A DNA stretch of 14,456 bases from an uncultured Desulfobacteraceae bacterium (GCA_937982505.1 CALJLV010000012.1:1-14456); one strand, 5' to 3'; shown: positions 5,604 through 13,617, numbered from the stretch's first letter. The notes: generated by a model not told the origin, from the letters alone. Numbers and translations: made by a program.

Positions 5604-6194
5604 ATGCGACGCGTTTTGGCATGGCTCATGTTGGCGCTGCTCTGCACGGCCGCCGCCGCCGCCGCGGCCGACGATGCGCTTCAGGCCCAGGCCCGGCTGA
5701 GGGAAAAGGTCGATCAGGCCCTGGAGATCCTCAAGCAGCCGGATCTGGAGCTGCGCGTCAAAAAAGAGAAGATCGTCGCCATCGTGGAGCCCCTGTTCGA
5801 TTTTCCCCTGATGGCCAAACTGGTGCTCGGCCGCAAGCACTGGTCCCGGCTCGATGCGCACGAGCAGGCGCGTTTCGAGGCCCTGTTCGTAGAGCGGCTC
5901 AAGGGATCGTACGTGGACAAGATCGATACGTACAGCGACGAGACCATCGATTGGCGCCAGGCGGTTCAGGAGGGGCCGGACCGGGTGCAGGTGCCCGCCG
6001 CGCTGATCCACCAGGACAAGGAGGTGGTCATCCTCTACAAGCTCTACCGCCGCAGCGATGGATGGAAGATCTATGACGTGGAGGTCCAGGGGATCAGCAT
6101 CGTGTCCACCTTTCGCTCCCAGTTCGACCAGATCCTGAATACCGGCACGGTGGCGGATCTGTTCCGCGAACTGGAAAAAACCAATGGCGCCTGA
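5604..6194 (+). CDS. mlaC: MlaC/Ttg2D-family periplasmic phospholipid-binding protein
   Basis: A 196-residue protein with a signal peptide (MRRVLAWLMLALLCTAA, cleavage likely before DDALQ). The mature part has family features in order: EPLFDFPLMAKLVLGRKHW, the FEALFVERLKGSYVDKI helix, and YKLYRRSDGWKIYDVEVQGISIV ending in STFRSQFDQIL. MlaC proteins carry a phospholipid between inner and outer membranes; HpnM in hopanoid clusters is a relative. ATG 5604 is chosen because GAGG lies seven bases upstream; ATG 5589 is in frame but has no ribosome site. It overlaps the RND gene by 11 bases and heads an operon that also carries mlaA but none of mlaF, mlaE, mlaD or mlaB. Cargo is unknown: phospholipid or hopanoid are the best guesses. 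Confidence 0.87.
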   Translation: MRRVLAWLMLALLCTAAAAAAADDALQAQARLREKVDQALEILKQPDLELRVKKEKIVAIVEPLFDFPLMAKLVLGRKHWSRLDAHEQARFEALFVERLKGSYVDKIDTYSDETIDWRQAVQEGPDRVQVPAALIHQDKEVVILYKLYRRSDGWKIYDVEVQGISIVSTFRSQFDQILNTGTVADLFRELEKTNGA

Positions 6195-8736
6195 GCCTTC
6201 CGGTCCGGTCCCGAGACCCCCCGCAATGGACACTTTCCCCCCTTTCTGGGTACGCTGGTTCGATCGGCTCATCCTTTCCCGGCCGCGGGTGACCGCGCTG
6301 GTGCTGATCGGCCTTTTGTCCTTCATCGGCAATCATGCCCGCGATTTCCGCCTGGATGCCTCTTCCGAAACCCTGATTCTGGAGCACGACGCCGACCTGG
6401 CCTATGCCCGGCAGACCGATGCCCGCTATGGGACCACCGATTTTCTGGTGGTGGCCTACACGCCGCACCAGGATCTTTTTGCGGCCTCGACCCTGGAGCG
6501 GCTCAAGGCCTTGAAGGCGGATCTTCAGGGCCTGGAACGCGTCACTTCGGTGATGACGATCCTCGACGTGCCGCTTCTGGAAAGTCCCCCGGTGCCGCTC
6601 AAGGAGCTGGCTGGGGGGCTGCGCACCCTGCTGGACGAACGTACCGAGCGCTCCCTTGCCCCTCGTGAATTCCAGCACAGTCCCCTGTATCGGGATCTGC
6701 TGGTGAGCGCCGATCTGCGCACCACCGCCCTGGTGATCCAGTTTGCCCCGGACACCCGGTGGCGCGAGTTGCGCACCCGGCGCGATGCCCTGCGCGACAA
6801 GGCGGATCGCGTGGGGCTCGATGCGGCCGAAAAGGTCACCTACGTCCAGGTCCAGCAGGCCTTCCAGGCCCACCGGGACGCCACGCGCCAGCAGTGGCAT
6901 GCCACCATCGAAGCGCTGCGGCGGATCCTCGATGCATATGCGCCGCATGCCCAGCTTCATCTGGGCGGCGTGGACATGATTGCCGACGACATGCTCAGCT
7001 TCATCCGCAACGACCTGAAAGTCTTCGGGACGGGGGTCTTTCTTTTCCTGGTGGGGGTGTTGGGGATTCTTTTCCGCTCTCTGCGCTGGGTGGTGCTGCC
7101 GGTATTGTGCTGCACCTTTTCAACCCTGACCATGATGGGGATCCTGGGGCTCTGCGGCTGGGAAGTGACGGTGATTTCGTCCAACTTCGTTTCGCTGCAG
7201 CTGATCATCACCATGGCCATCACCATCCATCTGATCGTGCGCTACCGGGAGCTGTTCCGCCAGCACCCGGAGGCTTCCCAGCGGGATCTGGTGCGCGACA
7301 CCGTGCGGATGATGCTCAAACCCTGCACCTATGCCGCCCTGACCACGGTGGCCGGGTTCGCTTCCCTGATTTTTTCGGACATCAAGCCGGTGATCACCTT
7401 CGGCTGGATGATGATGGCCGGGATCGCGGTCTCCATGGCGGTCACGTTCCTGCTTTTTCCTGCGATTCTGATGCTGATCCCCCGGGAAAGCCGTCCCCCC
7501 GGGACCCGGGGCGGTCGGGCTTTGGCAGTGGTGCTGGAACGGTTCACCGAACACCATGGAGGGCTGATCCTGCTGGTGAGCGCCGTGGCCCTGGCCTTCG
7601 GGGCCTGGGGAATGACCCGTCTGAAGGTGGAAAACGCATTTATTGACTACTTCAAAAAGTCCACGGAAATTTATCAGGGGATGCGTGTCATCGACCAGAA
7701 ACTGGGGGGCACCACCCCCCTGGACGTGGTGATCGATCTGGAGGAACTGGATTCCGGGAGCCCGCCCCAGGGCGATAACGGTCGCGCGCATCAGGACGTG
7801 TTCGCCGACTTCGAAGAGTTCGACGCGGTGGACGACACCGGCAAATACTGGTTCACCGCGGACCGGATGGCCCGCATCGAGGCGATTCACGACTACCTGG
7901 ACCATCTGCCTCAAACCGGCAAGGTCCTGTCCCTGGCCACGGCCTACAAGATCGCCCAACGACTCAACGGCGGCCAGCCTTTGGACAATTTCGCGCTGGC
8001 CCTCCTGTTTCAGGAGTCGCCCCAGGCCCTCAAGCAGATCCTGGTGGATCCCTACGTTTCCGTGCCCCATCACCAGATCCGGCTGGCGGCTCGCATCGTT
8101 GATTCCCAGCCCGGGCTGCGGCGCAACGAACTGCTCGACCAGATCCGGTCGGATTTGACCGAGCGCTTCCAGTTGGCTCCGGAGCGGGTGCATCTGACCG
8201 GCATGATGGTCCTTTACAACAACATGCTCCAGAGCCTCTTCCAGTCCCAGGTCTTGACCCTGGGGGCCACGGTGATGGCCCTGATGGCCATGTTCTGGGT
8301 ACTTTTCCGCTCCCTGCGCCTGGCCGTGCTGGCCATTTTTCCCAACCTGCTGAGCATCGCGGTGGTGCTCGGGTTCATGGGCTGGGCCGGAATCCCCCTG
8401 GACATGATGACCATCACCATCGCCGCCATCAGCGTGGGGATCGCGGTGGACGACACCATCCACTACATCCACCGCTTCGGCCAGGAATTCAAACGGGGCG
8501 GCACTTATCTGGAGATCATGCGTCACTGCCACGGCAGTGTCGGCCATGCCATGTACTACACGTCGGTGACGATCATCAGCGGCTTTTCGATTTTGGTGCT
8601 TTCCAGTTTCATTCCCACAATTTACTTTGGACTGCTGACCAGTCTGGCCATGGCCATCGCCCTGGTGGCGGCCCTGACCCTCCTGCCGGCCCTGATCGTG
8701 AGGATCCGCCCCTTCGGGCCCGATCGGGCCGCCTGA
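6184..8736 (+). CDS. RND/MMPL-superfamily exporter, likely lipid transporter (HpnN-like)
   Basis: An 850-residue inner-membrane protein with the duplicated RND plan: TM1 (about 36-50), a periplasmic loop (51-278), five TM segments (281-431), TM7 (459-477), a second loop (478-688) and five TM segments (689-838). The C-terminal half carries the proton-relay motif in AAISVGIAVDDTIHY (D756, D757); the equivalent N-terminal segment, ITMAITIHLIVRY, lacks the acids. Single-polypeptide pumps of this type without a membrane-fusion partner move lipids, as in MmpL and HpnN. ATG 6184 overlaps mlaC by 11 bases; M15 at 6226 is an alternative, and neither has a strong ribosome site. Lying between mlaC and mlaA, it probably replaces the Mla ABC transporter. 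Cargo and direction cannot be read from sequence. Confidence 0.88.
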   Translation: MAPEPSGPVPRPPAMDTFPPFWVRWFDRLILSRPRVTALVLIGLLSFIGNHARDFRLDASSETLILEHDADLAYARQTDARYGTTDFLVVAYTPHQDLFAASTLERLKALKADLQGLERVTSVMTILDVPLLESPPVPLKELAGGLRTLLDERTERSLAPREFQHSPLYRDLLVSADLRTTALVIQFAPDTRWRELRTRRDALRDKADRVGLDAAEKVTYVQVQQAFQAHRDATRQQWHATIEALRRILDAYAPHAQLHLGGVDMIADDMLSFIRNDLKVFGTGVFLFLVGVLGILFRSLRWVVLPVLCCTFSTLTMMGILGLCGWEVTVISSNFVSLQLIITMAITIHLIVRYRELFRQHPEASQRDLVRDTVRMMLKPCTYAALTTVAGFASLIFSDIKPVITFGWMMMAGIAVSMAVTFLLFPAILMLIPRESRPPGTRGGRALAVVLERFTEHHGGLILLVSAVALAFGAWGMTRLKVENAFIDYFKKSTEIYQGMRVIDQKLGGTTPLDVVIDLEELDSGSPPQGDNGRAHQDVFADFEEFDAVDDTGKYWFTADRMARIEAIHDYLDHLPQTGKVLSLATAYKIAQRLNGGQPLDNFALALLFQESPQALKQILVDPYVSVPHHQIRLAARIVDSQPGLRRNELLDQIRSDLTERFQLAPERVHLTGMMVLYNNMLQSLFQSQVLTLGATVMALMAMFWVLFRSLRLAVLAIFPNLLSIAVVLGFMGWAGIPLDMMTITIAAISVGIAVDDTIHYIHRFGQEFKRGGTYLEIMRHCHGSVGHAMYYTSVTIISGFSILVLSSFIPTIYFGLLTSLAMAIALVAALTLLPALIVRIRPFGPDRAA

Positions 8737-8801
8737 CCCCAAGGCGGTGCGATCGGAAAGGGTTTTACGGCCAGGCCGCAGCGTCGACGGAGGAGGACGC
8801 G

Positions 8802-9554
8802 ATGCGATTCTTTGCGACATGGCGATCTTGGCGGCGATGGGGCCGCTGGCCCCTCGTACTGCTGATTTGTTTCTGGATTGCCTTGCCGGCGGCCGCCCAG
8901 GGAGCCGATCCTTTCGATGATCTGGACGGTGAATTCGAAGCCCAGCGGCCGGTCATCGCCGATCCCCTGCGGCCCTGGAACCGGGCCATGTTCGAGTTCA
9001 ACGACCGGCTCTACTTCTGGTTCCTGAAACCCGTTGCCGAGGTCTACCGGGACGTGGTGCCTGAACCGCCGCGAATCGGCATCCGCAATTTTTTCAACAA
9101 CCTGGGCGCGCCGCTGCGATTCGTGGCCTGCCTGCTGCAGGGCAAGAGCGACGAGGCCGGGGCCGAGTTGGGGGCCTTCATGGTCAATACCACCGTGGGG
9201 TTCCTGGGCTTTGGCAATCCGGCCGCCGGCGAGTCCCGCCTGAATGTTCCCAAAGAGGATCTGGGCCAGGCCTTCGGCGTCTGGGGGATGGGGCATGGCT
9301 GCTACATCGTGTGGCCCGTGCTGGGGCCGTCCTCGCTGCGCGACAGCGTCGGACTGCTGGGCGGGCACTTTCTCGACCCGTTCACCCATGTCGACCCGTC
9401 TGAAGTTTCCCTGGTGGCCAGCGGGCTCGAGGCCGTCAACACCACCTCCCTGCACATCGGCGACTACGAAGCCCTCAAGAAAGAAGCCGTGGCGCCCTAC
9501 GAGGCCATGCGCGATGCCTACGTGCAGTTCCGTCAGCGCCAGGTCGAGCGGTGA
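8802..9554 (+). CDS. mlaA: MlaA/VacJ-family outer-membrane lipid-transport protein
   Basis: A 250-residue protein with clear MlaA signatures: DPLRPWNRAMFEFNDRLY (about 53-70), RIGIRNFFNNLGAPLRFV, NTTVGFLGFGNPA, and EDLGQAFGVWGMGHGCYIVW followed by GPSSLRDSVG. MlaA forms a ring in the outer membrane that takes phospholipids from the outer leaflet and hands them to MlaC. An excellent GGAGGAGG lies five bases before ATG 8802. The N-terminus is a signal peptide (arginine-rich, then PLVLLICFWIALPAAA), but the only nearby cysteine, in LLICF, lacks the small residue before it required by a lipobox. It may therefore be cut by signal peptidase I and not lipidated. Third gene of the operon, 65 bases after the RND gene; it ends ten bases before a convergent gene. 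Confidence 0.93.
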   Translation: MRFFATWRSWRRWGRWPLVLLICFWIALPAAAQGADPFDDLDGEFEAQRPVIADPLRPWNRAMFEFNDRLYFWFLKPVAEVYRDVVPEPPRIGIRNFFNNLGAPLRFVACLLQGKSDEAGAELGAFMVNTTVGFLGFGNPAAGESRLNVPKEDLGQAFGVWGMGHGCYIVWPVLGPSSLRDSVGLLGGHFLDPFTHVDPSEVSLVASGLEAVNTTSLHIGDYEALKKEAVAPYEAMRDAYVQFRQRQVER

Positions 9555-9559
9555 CGGAC

Positions 9560-9590
9560 CCGCATCACTGCGGGATGCGGTTCATTTGTT
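9560..9590 (+). terminator. possible terminator after mlaA
   Basis: CCGCATC (9560-9566) and GATGCGG (9574-9580) form a 7-bp stem with a 7-base loop, followed by the T-rich TTCATTTGTT. It overlaps the end of the convergent dehydrogenase gene. The tail is not a pure T-run, so strength is uncertain. Confidence 0.45.
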
Positions 9591-10455
9591 CAAGGGCCAG
9601 GACCAGCGCCTGGGTCCCGCGGCGGCCGCCGCCGCTGGCCTGCAACGCCAGGTAGAGCTGCTCGACCAGGGCCAGGCCGGGCAGCGCGAGGGGCATGCGC
9701 CGGGCCTCGGCCAGGGCGATGCCCATGTCCTTGATGAAGTGCTCGACGAAAAAGCCGGGCTCGAAATCCCGTTGCAGGATGCGCGGGGCCATATGCTCCA
9801 GGCTCCAACAGGCTGCTGCGCCGCCGCCGATGCCGGCCAGGACCGTTTTCATGTCCAGACCGGCACGGTGACCGTACAGCATCGCTTCGCAGACTCCGAT
9901 CATGGTGCCGGCGATGACGATCTGGTTGCACATTTTGGCGTGCTGGCCGGACCCGGGCGGCCCCTGGTGGACGATGGTGCGGCCCATATGCCGCAGCAGC
10001 GGCGCGATTCGTCCCAGGGCGGCGGGATCTCCGCCGACCATGATCGAGAGGGTTCCCTTGCGCGCTCCGACGTCGCCTCCCGAGACCGGGGCGTCCAGGG
10101 CCCAGAGCCCCCGGGCCTCGGCCCGGCGGGCGATCTCGGCGGCCAGGGTCGGCTCCGAAGTGGTCATGTCCACCAGTATCACCCCCGGCTCGGCCGCCGC
10201 CAGCAGACCTCGTTCATCCAGATAGAGTTGACGCACATCGGCGGGCGTTCCCACCATGGTGAAGACCACCTGTGCGCCGCGGGCCGCGGCGGCCGGCGTG
10301 TCGGCCGCCACGGCGCCGGCGGCGATCAGCGCCGCGGCCTTGGCGGGGCTGCGATTGTAGACGGTCGGCCGATAACCGTGCCGGATCAGGTGCTGGCACA
10401 TGGACCGGCCCATGACACCGGTGCCGATCCATCCGATGCGCTCCATCGAGGACAT
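9565..10455 (-). CDS. NAD(P)-dependent beta-hydroxyacid dehydrogenase (3-hydroxyisobutyrate dehydrogenase family)
   Basis: A 296-residue oxidoreductase. The N-terminal Rossmann fold starts with GWIGTGVMGRSM (residues 8-19); NRS at 34-36 ends strand two, and R35 suggests preference for NADP(H). The substrate-binding signature DAPVSGGDVGARKGTLSIMVGG lies at 121-142. The catalytic lysine is K174 in GSGQHAKMCNQI, and the C-terminal half is the family's all-helical domain. AAGGAG lies seven bases before the ATG at 10455; the frame continues upstream to 10506 without family features. Relatives reduce tartronate semialdehyde, succinic semialdehyde, glyoxylate or 3-hydroxyisobutyrate, and sequence alone does not decide. 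It is a single gene on this strand, divergent from serA, giving no pathway context. Confidence 0.9.
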   Translation of the reverse strand: MSSMERIGWIGTGVMGRSMCQHLIRHGYRPTVYNRSPAKAAALIAAGAVAADTPAAAARGAQVVFTMVGTPADVRQLYLDERGLLAAAEPGVILVDMTTSEPTLAAEIARRAEARGLWALDAPVSGGDVGARKGTLSIMVGGDPAALGRIAPLLRHMGRTIVHQGPPGSGQHAKMCNQIVIAGTMIGVCEAMLYGHRAGLDMKTVLAGIGGGAAACWSLEHMAPRILQRDFEPGFFVEHFIKDMGIALAEARRMPLALPGLALVEQLYLALQASGGGRRGTQALVLALEQMNRIPQ

Positions 10456-10621
10456 GGCGGTTCTCCTTGGGCAAGAGGGGGCGAACGCCCGTTTGCGATC
10501 TGTCACGGCCCTTTACCAGGATCCGCACCCGGCCGCAAGCCGGCGCGCGGGCGCCAGGGCCCGGACAGTGGTCGTGTGTCCCCGGCCGTTGACCGGACCC
10601 TGGGACGTCTGCCCGCAGGAC

Positions 10622-10649
10622 TTGACAAACCAGGGGATCGGAATAAGGT
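10622..10649 (+). promoter_or_regulatory. putative serA promoter
   Basis: Perfect TTGACA at 10622-10627, 16 bases, then TAAGGT at 10644-10649. The -10 matches only three of six consensus bases, but the layout repeats that before the glutaredoxin gene (TTGACA, about 16 bases with ATCGG, TAAGG). It lies about 90 bases before the chosen serA start. The rest of the 281-base gap (10456-10736) is GC-rich with nothing else identified. Confidence 0.45.
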
Positions 10650-10736
10650 AAGGGGCGCCTGCGGGGGGAAGTTCTGCGGGTGAAGGTGAACCGCAAAGCC
10701 GGCGATCACGACCTTAAGCCCAAGGGAGATCACGAA

Positions 10737-12326
10737 GTGGCACCGATGCGCGTGTTGGTGAGCGACAATCTGGACCCGAGCGGCGTCGATCTGATGGCCG
10801 CGACCCCAGGAATCGAGGTGGATGTGCGAACCGGGCTGGCGCCCGAGGTACTCAGAGGGATCATCGGCGGCTACGATGCGCTGGCGATCCGCAGCGCCAC
10901 CCGTGTGGACGCAGCCCTGCTCCAGGCGGGTACACGGCTCAAGGTGGTGGGCCGGGCCGGGATCGGGCGGGACAACGTGGAGATCGCCGAGGCCACCCGT
11001 CGGGGGGTCGTGGTGATGAACACCCCCGACGGCAATGTCGTCACCACGGCCGAGCATGCCATTGCCATGATGCTGGCCCTGACGCGCAACATCCCCCAGG
11101 GGACCGCCTCCCTCAAGGCCGGCCGCTGGGACAAAAAGCGGCTTCAGGGCCGGGAGCTCTTCCACAAGGTGGCGGGGGTGGTGGGCTACGGCAAGATCGG
11201 CTCCATCGTCGCCGACCGGGCCCGGGGCCTCAAAATGCGGGTGGTGGTGCACGATCCCTACGTTCAGCCCGATCGCATCGAAAAGGACGGCTTCGAAGCG
11301 GTTTCCCTGGACGAGCTGCTGTCGCGGGCCGACTATATCACCATTCACGTGCCCAAACTCAAGGACACCCTGGGCATGATCGATGCGGCGGCCTTCGCCC
11401 GGATGAAGGACGGGGTGATGCTGGTCAACTGCGCCCGGGGCGGGATCGTCAACGAAGTGGATTTGCTGGCGGCCCTGGAGGCGGGCAAGGTGGCCGGCGC
11501 GGCCCTGGACGTCTTCGAGACCGAACCACCGGGCGCCAGTGCCCTCATTGCCCACGAGCGGGTCATTTGCACTCCCCACCTGGGCGCTTCCACCAAGGAG
11601 GCCCAGACCAACGTGGCGGTGGCCGTGGCGCGCCAGATCGTGGCGTTTCTCAAGGAAGGCACCATTCTCAATGCGGTCAACGCGCCCTCGGTGACCGGCG
11701 ACCTGCTCGTCAAGCTCCAGCCGCTGCTTTCCATGGGCGAACAGATCGGAAGGCTCCAGGCCCAGCTGGTGTGCGGTCCGCTCACCGAGGTGGCCATCGA
11801 ATATGCCGGGGATTTCCCCGGGCTGGATCTGGCCCCGGTGACCACCGCGGTGCTCAAGGGTCTGCTGACCCGGGAAGTCAAAGACGACGTCAACTACGTC
11901 AACGCCCCGATCCTGGCCAAAGGCCGGGGGATCCGGGTGAGCGAAACCACCAGCAATGCCTCGGAAGAATACCTCAACCTGGTGCGGGTGCGGGTGCAGA
12001 CCACCGATGAGACCAGCACCGTGGCCGGAACGGTGTTCGGCAAGCGTGACAGCCGCATCGTGCGCATCAACAATTTCCGCCTAGAAATGATCCCGGAAGG
12101 CCATCTGGCCCTGATCTACAACATTGACAAACCCGGTTCCATCGGTCAGATCGGATCAACCCTGGGCCGCCACGGGATCAATATCGGCCGCATGCAGGTG
12201 GGCCAGGAGGAAGGCGGGGACCGCAACATCATCTTCTTGACCACCGACACGCCCATTCCGCCGTCCGTGCTGGCGGAACTCAACAGCCTGTCGCTGGTCA
12301 AGACGGCCATCGCACTCGAGTTTTGA
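10737..12326 (+). CDS. serA: D-3-phosphoglycerate dehydrogenase, long form with ACT domain
   Basis: A 529-residue enzyme oxidising 3-phosphoglycerate to 3-phosphohydroxypyruvate with NAD, the first step of serine synthesis. The NAD-binding GYGKIGS is at 150-156; the catalytic triad of this dehydrogenase family is R234 (CARGG), E263 (ETEPP) and H281 (TPHLGAST). A middle domain (about 315-450) is followed by a C-terminal ACT domain (GHLALIYNIDKPGSIGQIGS and on), where serine normally inhibits. Length fits the type with both extra domains. GTG 10737 is chosen for GGAG eight bases upstream; ATG 10746 gives the usual MRVLVSD start but lies 17 bases from it; an in-frame GTG at 10680 would add 19 residues. 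The DUF1844 gene follows after 42 bases, probably in the same transcript. Confidence 0.96.
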   Translation: MAPMRVLVSDNLDPSGVDLMAATPGIEVDVRTGLAPEVLRGIIGGYDALAIRSATRVDAALLQAGTRLKVVGRAGIGRDNVEIAEATRRGVVVMNTPDGNVVTTAEHAIAMMLALTRNIPQGTASLKAGRWDKKRLQGRELFHKVAGVVGYGKIGSIVADRARGLKMRVVVHDPYVQPDRIEKDGFEAVSLDELLSRADYITIHVPKLKDTLGMIDAAAFARMKDGVMLVNCARGGIVNEVDLLAALEAGKVAGAALDVFETEPPGASALIAHERVICTPHLGASTKEAQTNVAVAVARQIVAFLKEGTILNAVNAPSVTGDLLVKLQPLLSMGEQIGRLQAQLVCGPLTEVAIEYAGDFPGLDLAPVTTAVLKGLLTREVKDDVNYVNAPILAKGRGIRVSETTSNASEEYLNLVRVRVQTTDETSTVAGTVFGKRDSRIVRINNFRLEMIPEGHLALIYNIDKPGSIGQIGSTLGRHGINIGRMQVGQEEGGDRNIIFLTTDTPIPPSVLAELNSLSLVKTAIALEF

Positions 12327-12368
12327 TCACGCCGTCCTGCATGGAACGGCAACTACGGGACAAACGCC

Positions 12369-12698
12369 ATGACCGATCCGAAAGCCTTTATCATGCGTGA
12401 GGCCGAGGCGTCCTGCGGCCAGGGGAAAAAGCGCGGGGCAGATGGCATCTGTCTGCCAGAGGTGAGCTTTTCGACCTTCGTGCTTTCCTTGAATGCCTCA
12501 GCGCTGGTGCACCTGGGGGTCCTGGAAAATCCGGAAACCGGCCAGAAGCAGCCCAACCTCGCCATGGGCAAGCAGACCATTGACATCCTGGCCCTGCTCG
12601 AAGAAAAGACCCGCGGCAATCTGAGCGCCGATGAGGAGGGCCTGCTGAAGAATCTGCTCTATGATCTGCGCCTGATCTATGTGCGGGAAAAACGCTGA
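12369..12698 (+). CDS. DUF1844 family protein
   Basis: A 109-residue cytoplasmic protein matching DUF1844: LPEVSFSTFVLSLNASALVH (about 29-48), then a GVLENPETGQKQPNLAMGKQ stretch, TIDILALLEEKTRGNLSADE, and a C-terminal LLKNLLYDLRLIYV helix. The family has no established function. The first 28 residues are variable and polar. ATG 12369 has only a weak GGGAC upstream. The 42-base gap from serA and the 20-base overlap with ispE suggest all three are transcribed together. Confidence 0.85.
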   Translation: MTDPKAFIMREAEASCGQGKKRGADGICLPEVSFSTFVLSLNASALVHLGVLENPETGQKQPNLAMGKQTIDILALLEEKTRGNLSADEEGLLKNLLYDLRLIYVREKR

Positions 12699-13554
12699 AC
12701 CGCCCCTTTGCCACCTTCGAGCGCCGGCCAAGATCAACCTGCACCTGGCGGTGACGGGGAAGCGGGGGGACGGTTACCACGAAATCGTTTCCCTGATGGC
12801 TCCCGTGAGCCTCTACGACGAGTTGTGGATTGATCCGGCGGCCGGCCAGATCCGCGTCGAATGCAGCGCGGCGGACCTGCCCCGGGACGGGCGCAACCTG
12901 GCCGCCAGGGCTGCCGCAGCCTTTTTCGAAGCCTCCGGCCGAGGGGGCGGAGCGGCGATCCGCCTCGTCAAGAGAATCCCCGTGGGGGCCGGTCTCGGCG
13001 GCGGCAGCAGCAATGCCGCCGCGGTGCTCAACGGACTCAACCGCCATTTCGGCCATCCCCTGGATCGGGCGCAGCTTCACCGGCTGGCCCTGGGCATCGG
13101 TGCGGACGTGCCCTTCTTCTTGATGGGGCGGCCGGCCCTGGCCACGGGGATCGGCGACCGTCTGACCCCCTATGCGGGGTTGCCACCCATGGGGGTGGTG
13201 ATTGTTTTTCCGGGGGTGGCCCTGTCGACCGCCCGGGTCTATGCCGCCGTCAAATTGCGATTGACAGCCTGTGGAAAAAAATCTAAAGTTTCCGCTTTGA
13301 AGACGCAACCGTTCGACATCCGGCGTCATCTTTGCAATGACCTGGAAGCCGTGGCGGCCAGGATCTGTCCGCCGATTCTGGAGGCCAAGGCGGCCCTGCG
13401 GGCCCAAGGGGCCGACGGCGTTCAGATGACGGGCAGCGGGTCGGCGGTGTTCGGCCTCTTTACACAGGCCCGGCGCGCCGCTCTGGCCCGACAGGCGCTG
13501 GACGGTTGCGGCCGGGCGGAATGGCAAATTTTCGATGCGGATCTGATCCTCTGA
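12679..13554 (+). CDS. ispE: 4-diphosphocytidyl-2-C-methyl-D-erythritol kinase
   Basis: A 291-residue GHMP-family kinase that phosphorylates CDP-methylerythritol in the MEP (non-mevalonate) isoprenoid pathway. The substrate motif APAKINLHLAVTGKRGDGYH carries catalytic K18; the ATP-binding loop PVGAGLGGGSSNAAA is at 101-115; catalytic D143 is in IGADVPFFLMG; the C-terminal GHMP motif MTGSGSAVFGLF is at 250-261. ATG 12679 is the only in-frame start before the conserved region; it overlaps DUF1844 by 20 bases and lacks a ribosome site, so translation is probably coupled. A low-GC patch in the gene (about 13252-13300) holds a promoter-like pair and a run of seven A's. The strong terminator at 13563 ends the serA-DUF1844-ispE transcript. 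Confidence 0.96.
   Translation: MCGKNAEPPLCHLRAPAKINLHLAVTGKRGDGYHEIVSLMAPVSLYDELWIDPAAGQIRVECSAADLPRDGRNLAARAAAAFFEASGRGGGAAIRLVKRIPVGAGLGGGSSNAAAVLNGLNRHFGHPLDRAQLHRLALGIGADVPFFLMGRPALATGIGDRLTPYAGLPPMGVVIVFPGVALSTARVYAAVKLRLTACGKKSKVSALKTQPFDIRRHLCNDLEAVAARICPPILEAKAALRAQGADGVQMTGSGSAVFGLFTQARRAALARQALDGCGRAEWQIFDADLIL
13261..13289 (+). promoter_or_regulatory. promoter-like site inside ispE
   Basis: TTGACA (13261-13266), 17 bases, TAAAGT (13284-13289; four of six) lie in an AT-rich patch of an otherwise GC-rich gene. It could drive tRNA-Gln and prs, but the hairpin terminator at 13563-13600 lies between. Chance is possible. Confidence 0.35.
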
Positions 13555-13562
13555 GGGATCGA

Positions 13563-13600
13563 CAACGGATCGTCGGTAGCGGGTCCGTTGCATTTTTTTT
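13563..13600 (+). terminator. Rho-independent terminator after ispE
   Basis: CAACGGATC (13563-13571) pairs with GGTCCGTTG (13582-13590) over nine positions with one T-G wobble and a 10-base loop. CA and then eight T's (13593-13600) follow. It begins eight bases after the ispE stop and ends 17 bases before tRNA-Gln. Confidence 0.85.
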
Positions 13601-13617
13601 CGGGCATGCGGAACGTT

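Noticed and set aside
7120..8820. 566-codon minus-strand frame opposite the RND gene
   Set aside because: Shadow of a GC-rich membrane-protein gene: very H, Q, G and D rich, no domain, no ribosome site.
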